Shown here: in pieces, positions 26,859-35,108 of the stretch
Numbering within the stretch: position 1 is the first letter of the stretch
Layout: each line of letters opens with the position of its first letter
Assembly: GCA_944322585.1 (NCBI GenBank)
Contig: CALUPB010000008.1
Coordinates: forward strand, 1-64,000
From: an uncultured Bacteroidales bacterium
GTDB lineage: Bacteria; Bacteroidota; Bacteroidia; Bacteroidales; UBA932
Direction of reading: 5' to 3'
DNA: 64,000 nt
Made by a program: the position numbers and the translations under genes
Notes under the pieces: model-generated
What the model was told of the DNA's origin: nothing
Databases searched by the model: none
Seen by the model: only the letters and a program-made list of their open reading frames with translations

Positions 26859-29600
26859 ATGAGACTAAGACAATTTTTGACCGCAGCATGCGCTGTCCTG
26901 CTGATCACAGCCGTAGGGGCGGAAGCTGCAGAGAAAAAGCCGGTGAAACCGAAGAAGCGCAAGAAAGGCGAAGTGGAACAGGTCGACACCGCCAAGGTTG
27001 AGAAAAAGGACAAATACAAGGAGGCAATCAAGGATGCCAGGGTATACGACGGCCTCATCAAGGCCTATATGACCCCGAAGGACGAACTGCTCTTTGAGAT
27101 CACCCCGGAAAACCTGGACCATCTCTATCTCCTTACGAACAGGATTACTGAAACAAGCGACGACGCGGCCTTCGCCGCCGGGGAACTGATCGGCAATCCT
27201 ATCATGTTCCGCATGTCGGCCGACACCTCCTATGTGCATTTCTATACTGTCAGCACATACAGGAAAGTGCGGGAAGGCGACCCGATAGAGCCTGCCTTCG
27301 AGAAGAACAACAGGGAACCCATAATCAAGTCCTTCAAGGTAAAGGCTTTCAAGAAAGACTCATGCTACCTTATAGACATGACCTCATTCTTCAAGTCCAA
27401 CGAAAAGATCATCACTCCCCTGCAGTACAGCCAGAACATTATGGGGCAGCGTAGCGGGTCATATGATGCCGAAGCATCTAAAATACTGGAAGTCAAATCT
27501 TTTCCCGAGAACGTAGAGATTTCCAGCCAGATTAACTTCCAGTCCGAACCGGAGCCGTATCTCGTCCAGATCAGGCGCTCGATTCTCCTGCTTCCGGACG
27601 AGCCGATGAAGACACGCTATCAGGACAACCGAGTGGGATATTTCTATTCCACCTACCAGTATTTCTCCTCCGACATAGACATGGTGGACATACGGAACAT
27701 TATCCACCGCTGGAGACTCGAACCGCGTGAAGAGGATATGGAAAAATACTTCAACGGCGAACTTGTGGAGCCTGCCGAACCTATCGTATTCTATGTGGAC
27801 TCCGCCTTCCCGGAGAAATGGAGAGGAGCCGTAAAGCAGGGCATCGAGGACTGGCAGCAGGCTTTCGAGGCTGCAGGCTTCAAGAATGCGATAATCGCCA
27901 TGGACTACCCTGCCGACAGCACGGGATTCGATCCTGATGACATCCGGTACAACTGCATCAGGTACATTGCCAGCGACATAGCCAATGCTTCGGGGCCGAG
28001 CTACGTCGACCCCCGCTCTGGAGAAATACTTGTAGGGGATGTCAACTGGTACCACAATGTGATTTCCCTCGTGAACAACTGGAGATTTACCCAGACCGGA
28101 GCCGTCGACCCGCGTGTAAGGAAAGCCGTTTTCGACGATGACGTAATGTGCGAATCCCTCAGGTACGTAGCTTCCCACGAGATAGGACATACGCTCGGCC
28201 TCATGCACAACATGGGCGCAAGCTACTCTTTCCCGGTGGATTCACTCCGCAGTCCGTCATTCACTCAAAAATACGGAACTACGCCAAGCATCATGGACTA
28301 TGCGAGAAACAACTATATAGCACAGCCCGGCGACCTCGAAAAGGGAGTGCGTCTCGTACCGCCTCTTGTCGGCGTCTACGACATCTATGCCATCGAATGG
28401 GGATACCGTCTGTTCCCGGGCGACCTTTCCCCCGAGCAGGAACGCAAGGAGCTCAACAAAATGGTGGAAGCCAAGGCTGACGATCCTATGTACAAGTTCG
28501 GGGCACAGCAGGTATTCAACGTGATAAGCCCTGCCGACCAGACGGAAGACCTCGGGAACGACCACATGAAGGCCGGGGACTATGCCATAGCCAACATGAA
28601 GAAAATCGTACCTCACCTCGAGGAATGGTTCCACGAGGACGGGGATGACTACATGCTTATCAAGATAAAGTTCTTCAACCTTGCCAACCAGTACAACCGC
28701 ATCCTGATGCACGTATATCCTTACCTCGGGGGCGTCTATTTCAATGATCTCGTACAGGACGGGAGCGATGACGGGATTGCAAGGGTCTACGTGGACAAAA
28801 AGACCCAGAAAAGGGCCATGGCGTGGCTTGTTGACCAGGCTCTCACATTCCGCGAATGGCTCCTTCCCGCATATATCCAGGACATCACCGGCTACGGCTC
28901 CGGAGATCTTGACGGATACCAGAGAAGCCTTATGGCCAAGATGTTCGGAGCCGCCACTCTGACTTTCATAGCTGAAGGGGAACGTTCAGGACAGGAAGGA
29001 CTCTACACCCTCGACGGCTATATGAAGGATGCCGTGGACGCAGTGCTCATCAACACCCGCAAGGGCAGGAAACTCACTGTCGAAGACATGAACATGCAGA
29101 ATGCAATGGTAGCCTCACTGGCAGAACTGGCAGGAATCATCGAGACGCCTAAGGAGGCCATAGCCCTTTCAGGAATGGGAGGCGGACAGGCAGCCGCCAA
29201 CGGGGATCTGTCATTGGCCTCGATTACAGGCGGATATGTCACGGACTCCGGCTCTTTCGCGGAGGAAGCTGCGCTCTGCCGTCTTGCCCTTGAAAACGCA
29301 CAGAAAGCAGCCGGAAGCGAACCGTTCTGCTGCTTCGACCGCTCCTGCAGCTCTGTTTCCGGGCAGCACGCGTATCATGGTTCCGCCTCAGGCCGCGAAG
29401 CCGGTGACATGACCACGTCATACTTCCGCCAGAACAACGACCTTCCGAAACTCTCGGGAGCCCTCGCACGCCCTATAGCACTCAAGGAACTCAACAGGGT
29501 GCTCTCGATCTACAGGAATGCAAGGGCCTCGGCCGACAGCCGCAGCCGTGCATTCTACGACTACCAGATCGACAAGGTAGAGCGTGCAATGAAACGATAA
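26859..29600 (+). CDS. zinc-dependent metalloprotease (DUF5118/DUF5117/DUF4953 architecture)
   Basis: 913 residues with a Sec signal (about 1-23) and then a Lys-rich linker (KKPVKPKKRKKGE). Domains in order: DUF5118-like (about 50-95), DUF5117-like (about 100-300), then the metzincin catalytic region. The zinc site HEIGHTLGLMH is at 440-450 with catalytic Glu441, and the Met-turn is in SIMDYAR (Met479). The length fits the family. An odd stretch near residues 815-850 is rich in Cys, Ser and Gly (FCCFDRSCSSVSG) and looks like a lineage-specific insertion. It follows the PKD-like gene by 75 nt and is probably the degradative enzyme of this locus, pointing to a peptide or glycoprotein substrate. 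Confidence 0.9.
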   Translation: MRLRQFLTAACAVLLITAVGAEAAEKKPVKPKKRKKGEVEQVDTAKVEKKDKYKEAIKDARVYDGLIKAYMTPKDELLFEITPENLDHLYLLTNRITETSDDAAFAAGELIGNPIMFRMSADTSYVHFYTVSTYRKVREGDPIEPAFEKNNREPIIKSFKVKAFKKDSCYLIDMTSFFKSNEKIITPLQYSQNIMGQRSGSYDAEASKILEVKSFPENVEISSQINFQSEPEPYLVQIRRSILLLPDEPMKTRYQDNRVGYFYSTYQYFSSDIDMVDIRNIIHRWRLEPREEDMEKYFNGELVEPAEPIVFYVDSAFPEKWRGAVKQGIEDWQQAFEAAGFKNAIIAMDYPADSTGFDPDDIRYNCIRYIASDIANASGPSYVDPRSGEILVGDVNWYHNVISLVNNWRFTQTGAVDPRVRKAVFDDDVMCESLRYVASHEIGHTLGLMHNMGASYSFPVDSLRSPSFTQKYGTTPSIMDYARNNYIAQPGDLEKGVRLVPPLVGVYDIYAIEWGYRLFPGDLSPEQERKELNKMVEAKADDPMYKFGAQQVFNVISPADQTEDLGNDHMKAGDYAIANMKKIVPHLEEWFHEDGDDYMLIKIKFFNLANQYNRILMHVYPYLGGVYFNDLVQDGSDDGIARVYVDKKTQKRAMAWLVDQALTFREWLLPAYIQDITGYGSGDLDGYQRSLMAKMFGAATLTFIAEGERSGQEGLYTLDGYMKDAVDAVLINTRKGRKLTVEDMNMQNAMVASLAELAGIIETPKEAIALSGMGGGQAAANGDLSLASITGGYVTDSGSFAEEAALCRLALENAQKAAGSEPFCCFDRSCSSVSGQHAYHGSASGREAGDMTTSYFRQNNDLPKLSGALARPIALKELNRVLSIYRNARASADSRSRAFYDYQIDKVERAMKR

Positions 29601-29617
29601 ATACCTTATGCGCAGCA

Positions 29618-29719
29618 GGAAAGAAAGAGCCGGAACGGTAAATCCCTCCCACGCCCATGGCGCGGGTCCCTCCCGTTCACGAGGCCACGGGCGGCCACGC
29701 CGTCCGGCCCTTTCCTTCC
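29618..29719 (+). repeat. structured repeat, copy 1 (paired arms around a conserved core)
   Basis: The core 29637-29706 matches 45608-45677 at 65 of 70 positions. The outer arms 29618-29634 and 29703-29719 pair with each other at 15 of 17 positions, but their sequence is unlike the arms of copy 2. Inside the core, a hairpin at 29648-29666 has the apical stem CGCC-CAT-GGCG where copy 2 has CGAC-TCC-GTCG, so pairing is kept while bases change. The copy lies 19 nt... after the metalloprotease stop and 56 nt before the BACON start. It may be a leader RNA, a REP-like unit or a small mobile element. Confidence 0.75.
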
Positions 29720-29775
29720 TGTACATTCAGACGATAATATAACGGAACAATATCGACAAACTAAAAGACAATACA

Positions 29776-30867
29776 ATGAAAACAAACAGAACAATCCTTT
29801 TCGCGGCAGCAGCGCTCTTTGCTGTGACTGCCGTCTCCTGCAACAAAGAGGAGAACGGGAACAACGGTGAAGAAACCGTCTACACCCTCGAACTCGCGGA
29901 TCCTTTAGACAAGGAAATCATTCTCAACGATGACCAGGCAGAAGCATTCGATGTCGAACTGAACACAAACATTGACGCTGACCAGCTTTCGGTCGAATCT
30001 AAAGAAGAACAGGACTGGTGTGCAGCCTCTCTCGCATCTGACGGCAAATCAGTAAAGGTTACTCCAGGCTCAAACTTCACGGAAAACGACCTGACTGCTA
30101 CCTTTGTCATCTCCACAACTGTAGAAGGAGTGACTCCGGTAGAATTTACTGTCATCCGCCGCGGAACAACTACTGAATATTATGTCAAGATCGAATCAGA
30201 AGATTTTACCCCTGACGAAATGTATACGACCTACGAAACGGGAGGAGAAGCACAGGATATAACAGTCACTGTACTTACAAATGCCGCACAATGGTATCTC
30301 AGTGACATGTATTGGGGAGAAGAAGCTGACAGATGGTTCTCATATGACAAGGTATCCGGAAGAAACGGAGAAACTGTGACTATCCACTTAAACGAAAATA
30401 AATCTTCCGAAAGGAACATATCATTTATGTTTACATACGAAGAAGATGGTTATATGGGACCTACTCTTACTATAATGCAAACCGCGAAGGGTGCTTCTTC
30501 CGTAACAGTTTCTAAAGACAATCAGGAAATAACAACGGATTATCCGATTTCCATTTCTGCCGGAGAAACCGTGTCTACAGAGCACGGAACAATTATGCGT
30601 GTAGATTATATGGAGGAATTCTCATATACCAGCGACGGGGCAATTGATTTCAAATATTATGAAGCCGGGACTGACACGGACATAACGGAAGAATGGTATG
30701 AAACCGGATGGGTCTGGGCATCTCCGGATATGGAAGATGACTCGAAATTCACCATATCCTGTCAGCAGGGAAATTCCGGAGCTGCACGTTCCGTGGATAT
30801 AGTAATAGTCCCTGCAGGCGGTACGAATGAACTCTTCCGCTTCAAGGTGACCCAGGCCGGAGCATAA
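29776..30867 (+). CDS. BACON-domain lipoprotein
   Basis: 363 residues. The lipoprotein signal ends at Cys22 (TAVSCNKEENG); the KEE just after the cysteine fits the Bacteroidota surface-lipoprotein export signal. Two or more beta-sandwich repeats follow: WCAASLASDGKSVKVTPGSNFTEN...FVISTTVEGVTPVEFTVIRRG, and later NRK-like repeats ending VTQAGA. This matches the BACON pattern (xWxxxxSxxGxxxxVxxxxNxxxxxRxxxxxVxG). BACON domains often bind carbohydrate or mucin. Base composition is AT-richer than in its neighbours. It is the last gene of the SusC/SusD locus and is followed by a terminator. Confidence 0.8.
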   Translation: MKTNRTILFAAAALFAVTAVSCNKEENGNNGEETVYTLELADPLDKEIILNDDQAEAFDVELNTNIDADQLSVESKEEQDWCAASLASDGKSVKVTPGSNFTENDLTATFVISTTVEGVTPVEFTVIRRGTTTEYYVKIESEDFTPDEMYTTYETGGEAQDITVTVLTNAAQWYLSDMYWGEEADRWFSYDKVSGRNGETVTIHLNENKSSERNISFMFTYEEDGYMGPTLTIMQTAKGASSVTVSKDNQEITTDYPISISAGETVSTEHGTIMRVDYMEEFSYTSDGAIDFKYYEAGTDTDITEEWYETGWVWASPDMEDDSKFTISCQQGNSGAARSVDIVIVPAGGTNELFRFKVTQAGA

Positions 30868-30953
30868 ATCCGACCACAGCACCGGCGGGACGGTTCCGCG
30901 ACTGACAGCCAGTCGTCCGGGACTTCCGCCCCGCTCCTATAACGAAAGCACTG

Positions 30954-31000
30954 AGGCCGGCTCCCAAGTCCGAAAGACTCCGGAGCCGGCCTTTATTCTT
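30954..31000 (+). terminator. intrinsic terminator after the BACON gene
   Basis: AGGCCGGCTCC (30954-30964) pairs perfectly with GGAGCCGGCCT (30982-30992), followed by TTATTCTT. Confidence 0.8.
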
Positions 31001-31091
31001 ATTCCCTTAAAAAGTTAAGAAGTTGTTTTGAAACTTGAAGACATGAATTATACCGGAAAAATCCATATGGAAATCCCGGGAAATTTCAAAA

Positions 31092-31107
31092 CAGTTTCTA
31101 AAAACTG
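31092..31107 (-). terminator. weak hairpin downstream of the AAA ATPase gene
   Basis: CAGTTT (31092-31097) and AAACTG (31102-31107) form a 6-bp stem. On the minus strand TTTTGAAATTT follows. The wider segment also holds GTTTTGAAA/TTTCAAAAC arms (31025-31033 and 31084-31092). It could terminate the minus-strand ATPase gene. Confidence 0.35.
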
Positions 31108-31151
31108 CTTGGTATCGGATATCAAACAATCCGCTTGGATTCAGATACGGT

Positions 31152-32327
31152 TCAATAGATAAATCCGAACATCCAGATAGGTATATTTCTGCCCGTCACA
31201 TACTCTATGTTATCTTTCACGATGTATCCCTTCGCTGCTTCCTTCAACTGCTTCCCTTTCTTGTTCCTGCCGCCTACCTCGAATGTAATGTCTTCTATCT
31301 CGAAGTCTGATATCTTTGATGAATTTACCGGGTGCTTCTCCTTTGTCCAGGTCAAGAACATTGTTTCCCGGATTGTACCTTCATCGGCCTTGTCAAGACC
31401 GAGAGCATAGATGATATTCGAATTGTCAAGATAAAGTTTCTCTACCTTCTGCAATATGCCGTCTCCTGTAGACTTTTCCCGTAACGCGTTGAATAATCCC
31501 GATTTCTCCAGATACCCGATATAATCCGGAAGGATATTCCTGCTGATATCCAGATCTCTGGCAAGCATTGCATGGTTCGGCTTAAAAGGCACGGACATGG
31601 CAAGCATATACATAAGTTTCTTCAGCTTTACTGCAGCCGCAACCGTCATCTCCGCATACTTGGGAATATCATCTTCGACGGTGGCATTAATGGACTGTTT
31701 CAGTTTTATCAGAAAGTCTTCTTCTTTAAAATACGGATAGCAACCATAATGCAGATACTCCTGATAATACTTTAGAGGTCTGAATTCTCCGTACGGGAAA
31801 TCCACTTTGCCCTCCAGTATATCGTCCAACGAAGACGCCTTGAGACTCCACCCTTGCGAAATGTTAAGATATTCTCTGAATGAAAGGACCGGCATTGTGT
31901 ATTCTACCGCCCTTCTGCTCAGGTCCGCCTTACCGCCTTTTCTCAAATCCAGGATTGAACTGCCGGAATACACGATCTGCATAAACGGCAGCTGATCATA
32001 TATCATCTTGATTTCTGTCGTCCATCCTCTATATTTATGTATCTCGTCGATGTACAGTTTCCTGCCGCCACGCTGAAAGAATGCCAGCGCAAGATCGTAG
32101 ATCCTGTTACCCGCAAAATAGAAATCATCCGCCTGTACATACAATGATTCTTCTATATTGTCATACAACCTGATATGCTGGAGAAGCATTGTTGATTTTC
32201 CGACACCTTTCTGTCCCAGAATGCCGATCAATCGGTTTTTCCAGTTGACTGTATCATGAAACGATCTGACATAACCGACGGGAGTCAGGTCAAGCCTGAT
32301 ACGATATGTCTGCAATAATGTATCCAT
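31152..32327 (-). CDS. AAA+ ATPase with C-terminal DUF4143
   Basis: 391 residues, cytoplasmic. The N-terminal AAA_14 domain shows Walker A GILGQKGVGKST at about 36-47, Walker B KLYIDEIHKY near 92-101, and sensor-like IVYSGSSILDL. The C-terminal DUF4143 begins around residue 200 (DDIPKYAEMTVAAAVKLKKLMYML) with a winged-helix-like HAMLARDLDISRNILPDYIGYLEKSGLF and nuclease-like LYLDNSNIIYAL...FEVGGRNKKGKQLKE. The function of this very common Bacteroidales family is unresolved; toxin-antitoxin-like or mobile roles have been suggested. It is monocistronic with two palindromes just upstream. Confidence 0.88.
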   Translation of the reverse strand: MDTLLQTYRIRLDLTPVGYVRSFHDTVNWKNRLIGILGQKGVGKSTMLLQHIRLYDNIEESLYVQADDFYFAGNRIYDLALAFFQRGGRKLYIDEIHKYRGWTTEIKMIYDQLPFMQIVYSGSSILDLRKGGKADLSRRAVEYTMPVLSFREYLNISQGWSLKASSLDDILEGKVDFPYGEFRPLKYYQEYLHYGCYPYFKEEDFLIKLKQSINATVEDDIPKYAEMTVAAAVKLKKLMYMLAMSVPFKPNHAMLARDLDISRNILPDYIGYLEKSGLFNALREKSTGDGILQKVEKLYLDNSNIIYALGLDKADEGTIRETMFLTWTKEKHPVNSSKISDFEIEDITFEVGGRNKKGKQLKEAAKGYIVKDNIEYVTGRNIPIWMFGFIY

Positions 32328-32347
32328 AATTTACATGTTTCAAAAGG

Positions 32348-32355
32348 CAAATATA
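32348..32355 (-). promoter_or_regulatory. -7 box of the AAA ATPase gene
   Basis: CAAATATA on the plus strand reads TATATTTG on the minus strand, an exact TAnnTTTG match, 21 nt before the start at 32327. A palindrome abuts it on the upstream side. Confidence 0.6.
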
Positions 32356-32412
32356 GGAAATATGCACTAAAATCAGTGCATATTTCCTGCAAAATCGCAC
32401 TAAAATTAGTGC
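32356..32412. promoter_or_regulatory. two related palindromic operators upstream of the AAA ATPase gene
   Basis: The first is GGAAATATGCACT (32356-32368), a 6-nt spacer, then AGTGCATATTTCC (32375-32387), a perfect 13-bp inverted repeat. The second, GCACTAAAATTAGTGC (32397-32412), repeats the GCACT-6-AGTGC core; the cores start 33 bp apart, about three helical turns. The first abuts the -7 box and covers the -33 region, so a bound dimeric regulator would control this gene. No regulator gene is adjacent, so autoregulation is possible. Confidence 0.65.
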
Positions 32413-32438
32413 AAATCGAGAAACGCATTAGCTGAATT

Positions 32439-33065
32439 TCATAGGGAGCAGAAGAGGGGGACGAGCAGCGGGACACTGAAATCGGAAATGACACCGCTGA
32501 TCACGGCTGCAGGCAACATCCTGTCACCCGTATTCTTCAGAATTACGGGAAGGCAGACATCCATTGCCGTCGCCCCGGCCGAAGCTATAGGAGCAAACGG
32601 GCCGAATTTCCTTGCCAATACCGGTGCCGAGACCAAAGTAAACAGTTCACGGAAAATATTGGCCAGCAGGGCGACGGTCCCGAGTTCCGCGGCAAGCTGC
32701 GCACCGATGGAAGCCTCCTTGTACTGTGAAATCAGTATGGAGGACAGAGAATAATACCCCATTCCGCTCCCCACAGCCAGACAGTCCGTCAATCCCCATC
32801 CCTTCATCATAAGGCTCACGGCCGCAGTCAGCAGAAGCGTTCCGGCTATACTCGCCACAGGCAGCAGGAGCAGTCCAGGGGTAACTCCTTTCAATATCCG
32901 TTTAAGGTCCGGATTGCTTCCTATGCTGATGCCCACCATAAGCATAAGGGCATATAAAATATATGTCGTGGCATTACCTTCCCTCGGGTCAAACGGCATT
33001 ATACCCGCAAGGCCTGCCATGCAGCCGGCCGCAAAAAATGCCAGCACAATCAAAGTCCCTTTCAT
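32439..33065 (-). CDS. LysO-family transporter, C-terminal half (split gene)
   Basis: 208 residues from the ATG at 33065; the frame is open to 33116, inside the upstream gene, but MKGTLIVLAFFAAGCMAG is a natural membrane start. The stop and start of the two halves are separated by one base (TGATATG). Hydrophobic segments alternate with the conserved GSGMGYYSLSSILIS and ELGTVALLANIFRELFTL stretches of LysO (DUF340) lysine exporters. In E. coli LysO is one chain of about 300 residues; here the same length is spread over two consecutive genes, an arrangement known in Bacteroidales. Together they should export lysine or an analogue. Confidence 0.85.
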   Translation of the reverse strand: MKGTLIVLAFFAAGCMAGLAGIMPFDPREGNATTYILYALMLMVGISIGSNPDLKRILKGVTPGLLLLPVASIAGTLLLTAAVSLMMKGWGLTDCLAVGSGMGYYSLSSILISQYKEASIGAQLAAELGTVALLANIFRELFTLVSAPVLARKFGPFAPIASAGATAMDVCLPVILKNTGDRMLPAAVISGVISDFSVPLLVPLFCSL

Positions 33066-33066
33066 A

Positions 33067-33381
33067 TCACTTGTCTCCCTTGTCCTTACCGCGCGGTGGA
33101 CTTTCCTTTGTGACATCTGCCCTGAAAAAAGTCCTGTACACTATGACAGCCGCCACAACACTTCCTGCAACTCCTGCCGCAGCAAACAGCAGAGCCTGCA
33201 TGCCGAGACGGGAGAAGCTGCCCACTATATTCTCGTCCATACCCACCTCTGCCCCAAGCAGAAAAAGCATTATCCAGACTATGACCGTCACGGCCCTCCC
33301 GCTATGGGCAAGGAGCCTTGACCTCCTGAAAAGATAGCCGGCACCTATTCCGGCAAACATGGTAAGAAGTATATAGAACAT
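33067..33381 (-). CDS. LysO-family transporter, N-terminal half (split gene)
   Basis: 104 residues with three membrane helices: FYILLTMFAGIGAGYLF, AVTVIVWIMLFLLGAEVG and LLFAAAGVAGSVVAAVIVY. LFLLGAEVGMDENIV is the typical N-terminal LysO signature. The tail ends in charged residues (KESPPRGKDKGDK), consistent with a cytoplasmic junction to the second half encoded immediately downstream. It starts 3 nt after the PfkB kinase stop, so it is part of the five-gene operon beginning at 36521. Confidence 0.83.
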   Translation of the reverse strand: MFYILLTMFAGIGAGYLFRRSRLLAHSGRAVTVIVWIMLFLLGAEVGMDENIVGSFSRLGMQALLFAAAGVAGSVVAAVIVYRTFFRADVTKESPPRGKDKGDK

Positions 33382-33384
33382 AGG

Positions 33385-34275
33385 TCAGACCGTTGCAGAC
33401 ACCAATGCTTCAGGCAGGACAGGCATGGCTCCCGGCTGCGAGCATACATACGCCGACACATCGACCGCCAACCGGTGCGCTGACCTTACGGGCATCCCCT
33501 TCAGTATCGCAGAGACAAATGCCGCCGTAAAGGAATCGCCTGCCCCCACCGTATCCACCACATCCACTTCCGGTGTCATTATAAAGGACACTTCATCCGG
33601 GACAAACACATAACTGCCTTTGGCGCCACATGTAAGAATAAGCATCCTGAGCCCGTACTCCTGCATGAGAAGCCGGCAAGCCCCTTCCGCATCCATGGAC
33701 CGGAAACCGAAAAGACCGCTTATTACGGACAATTCTTCATCGTTGATTTTAAGGACATTGCATTTTTTCAGGGAGCTGCACAAAATTTCCCTCGTATAGA
33801 AATCCTGTCTCAGATTAACGTCAAACACCTTCAGCACGCCGTCCGTATCCGGCATTGCATCCAGGAAACGGTTGACCGTAGCCCTTGTCACCGGACTCCT
33901 CTGGGCGAGGGATCCGAAACACACTGCCTTAGTATCCGATGCCAGCCTGGCAAGTTCATCGGAATACGGGATATTGTCCCATGCAACCCCTTCCTTGATG
34001 CTGTAGTGGGGCACGCCTTCCGCATCAAGCTCTATCTCCACTGTACCTGTAGGATAGGGAACGGTTGCAATCAGGCTCCCGAGACCTTTGTCCCTGAGAC
34101 ATTCCCTTATTTCATCCCCGGGACGGTCATGTCCCACCGCACTTATGACGCAGCTTTCGAAACCGAACCGGGCCACGTGACATGCAAAATTCGCCGGTGC
34201 TCCACCGAGTTTCTTTCCCTCCGGAAGCATGTCCCAGAGAATTTCCCCTATACCTGCTACTATATTTCCCATCAC
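33385..34275 (-). CDS. PfkB-family carbohydrate kinase
   Basis: 296 residues, cytoplasmic. N-terminal substrate signature [19 protein letters not shown] (about 20-38) and C-terminal ATP-site signature [13 protein letters not shown] with catalytic Asp (about 243). Closest by eye to fructokinases ([22 protein letters not shown]), though PfkB members also phosphorylate ribose, adenosine and other sugars. Its start overlaps the stop of the purine nucleoside phosphorylase gene by 4 nt (ATGA), so it is translationally coupled to a nucleoside pathway. That context leaves open a pentose or methylthioribose-type substrate. Confidence 0.88.
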   Translation of the reverse strand: MMGNIVAGIGEILWDMLPEGKKLGGAPANFACHVARFGFESCVISAVGHDRPGDEIRECLRDKGLGSLIATVPYPTGTVEIELDAEGVPHYSIKEGVAWDNIPYSDELARLASDTKAVCFGSLAQRSPVTRATVNRFLDAMPDTDGVLKVFDVNLRQDFYTREILCSSLKKCNVLKINDEELSVISGLFGFRSMDAEGACRLLMQEYGLRMLILTCGAKGSYVFVPDEVSFIMTPEVDVVDTVGAGDSFTAAFVSAILKGMPVRSAHRLAVDVSAYVCSQPGAMPVLPEALVSATV

Positions 34276-35099
34276 AGACCGGCGACCATTCTTGTAAAGA
34301 TTTCTGTCATCCTGTCGGCAGCCGCATCAGCTGCACGGACAACGTCATCTCCATCATTCACATAATCATCGGCATAGTCATCATGAGCCTCGTTGGTGAT
34401 GACAGACATGCCGAACACCGGGATGCCGCAATGGCGGGCCACAATCACTTCGGGAATAGTGGACATGCCTACGGCATCCGCTCCGATAAGCCGGAAATAT
34501 TTGTATTCAGCCGGTGTCTCGTATGAAGGGCCGGTTCCTGCAAGATATACCCCCTTTCGGACAAAAAGCCCCAGATCGGATGCTATCAGTTCCGCCCTGC
34601 GTATCAGTTCCGGATCGTACGGCCTCGTCATATCCGGGAAACGCGGGCCGAATTCTTCCATGTTCTTCCCGATCAGCGGATTCGGGAGAAGATTGATATG
34701 ATCCCTGATAATCATCAGGTCACCTATCCTGTAGTCGAAATTGACTCCCCCGGCAGCATTGGAGACAAAAAGATAACCGATACCCAACACTTTCATCACC
34801 CTTATCGGCAGGGTGACCAGCTCCATCGGATAGCCCTCATAATAATGGAAGCGGCCCTGCATTGCGACAATGAACCTGCCTCCAAGCTCCCCGCCGATGA
34901 AATTTCCCTTATGGCCTATGGCCGTCGACTCCGGGAAGCCGGGTATCTCCCGGTACGGGATGACGACAGGATTTTCTATCCTGTCAGCCAGTTTGCCGAG
35001 ACCGCTCCCGAGCACGATGCCGGCCAAAGGTTTCCTTCCTCCGAGACGCGACGATATGAAATCCGCCGCCTTCGTAATTCGTTCTATTCTTGGATCCAT
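34272..35099 (-). CDS. purine-nucleoside phosphorylase, trimeric PNP-I type
   Basis: 275 residues. Phosphate-site GSGLG at 31-35, then [44 protein letters not shown] (purine and phosphate site) and [12 protein letters not shown] near the C-terminus (the base-recognition Asn). It cleaves inosine or guanosine-type nucleosides to free base and ribose-1-phosphate. It sits 9 nt downstream of a deaminase-like amidohydrolase and overlaps a PfkB kinase. The order fits a route from an adenine nucleoside or thio-nucleoside through its inosine form to base plus sugar phosphate. Confidence 0.93.
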   Translation of the reverse strand: MDPRIERITKAADFISSRLGGRKPLAGIVLGSGLGKLADRIENPVVIPYREIPGFPESTAIGHKGNFIGGELGGRFIVAMQGRFHYYEGYPMELVTLPIRVMKVLGIGYLFVSNAAGGVNFDYRIGDLMIIRDHINLLPNPLIGKNMEEFGPRFPDMTRPYDPELIRRAELIASDLGLFVRKGVYLAGTGPSYETPAEYKYFRLIGADAVGMSTIPEVIVARHCGIPVFGMSVITNEAHDDYADDYVNDGDDVVRAADAAADRMTEIFTRMVAGL

Positions 35100-35108
35100 A
35101 ATAATATA

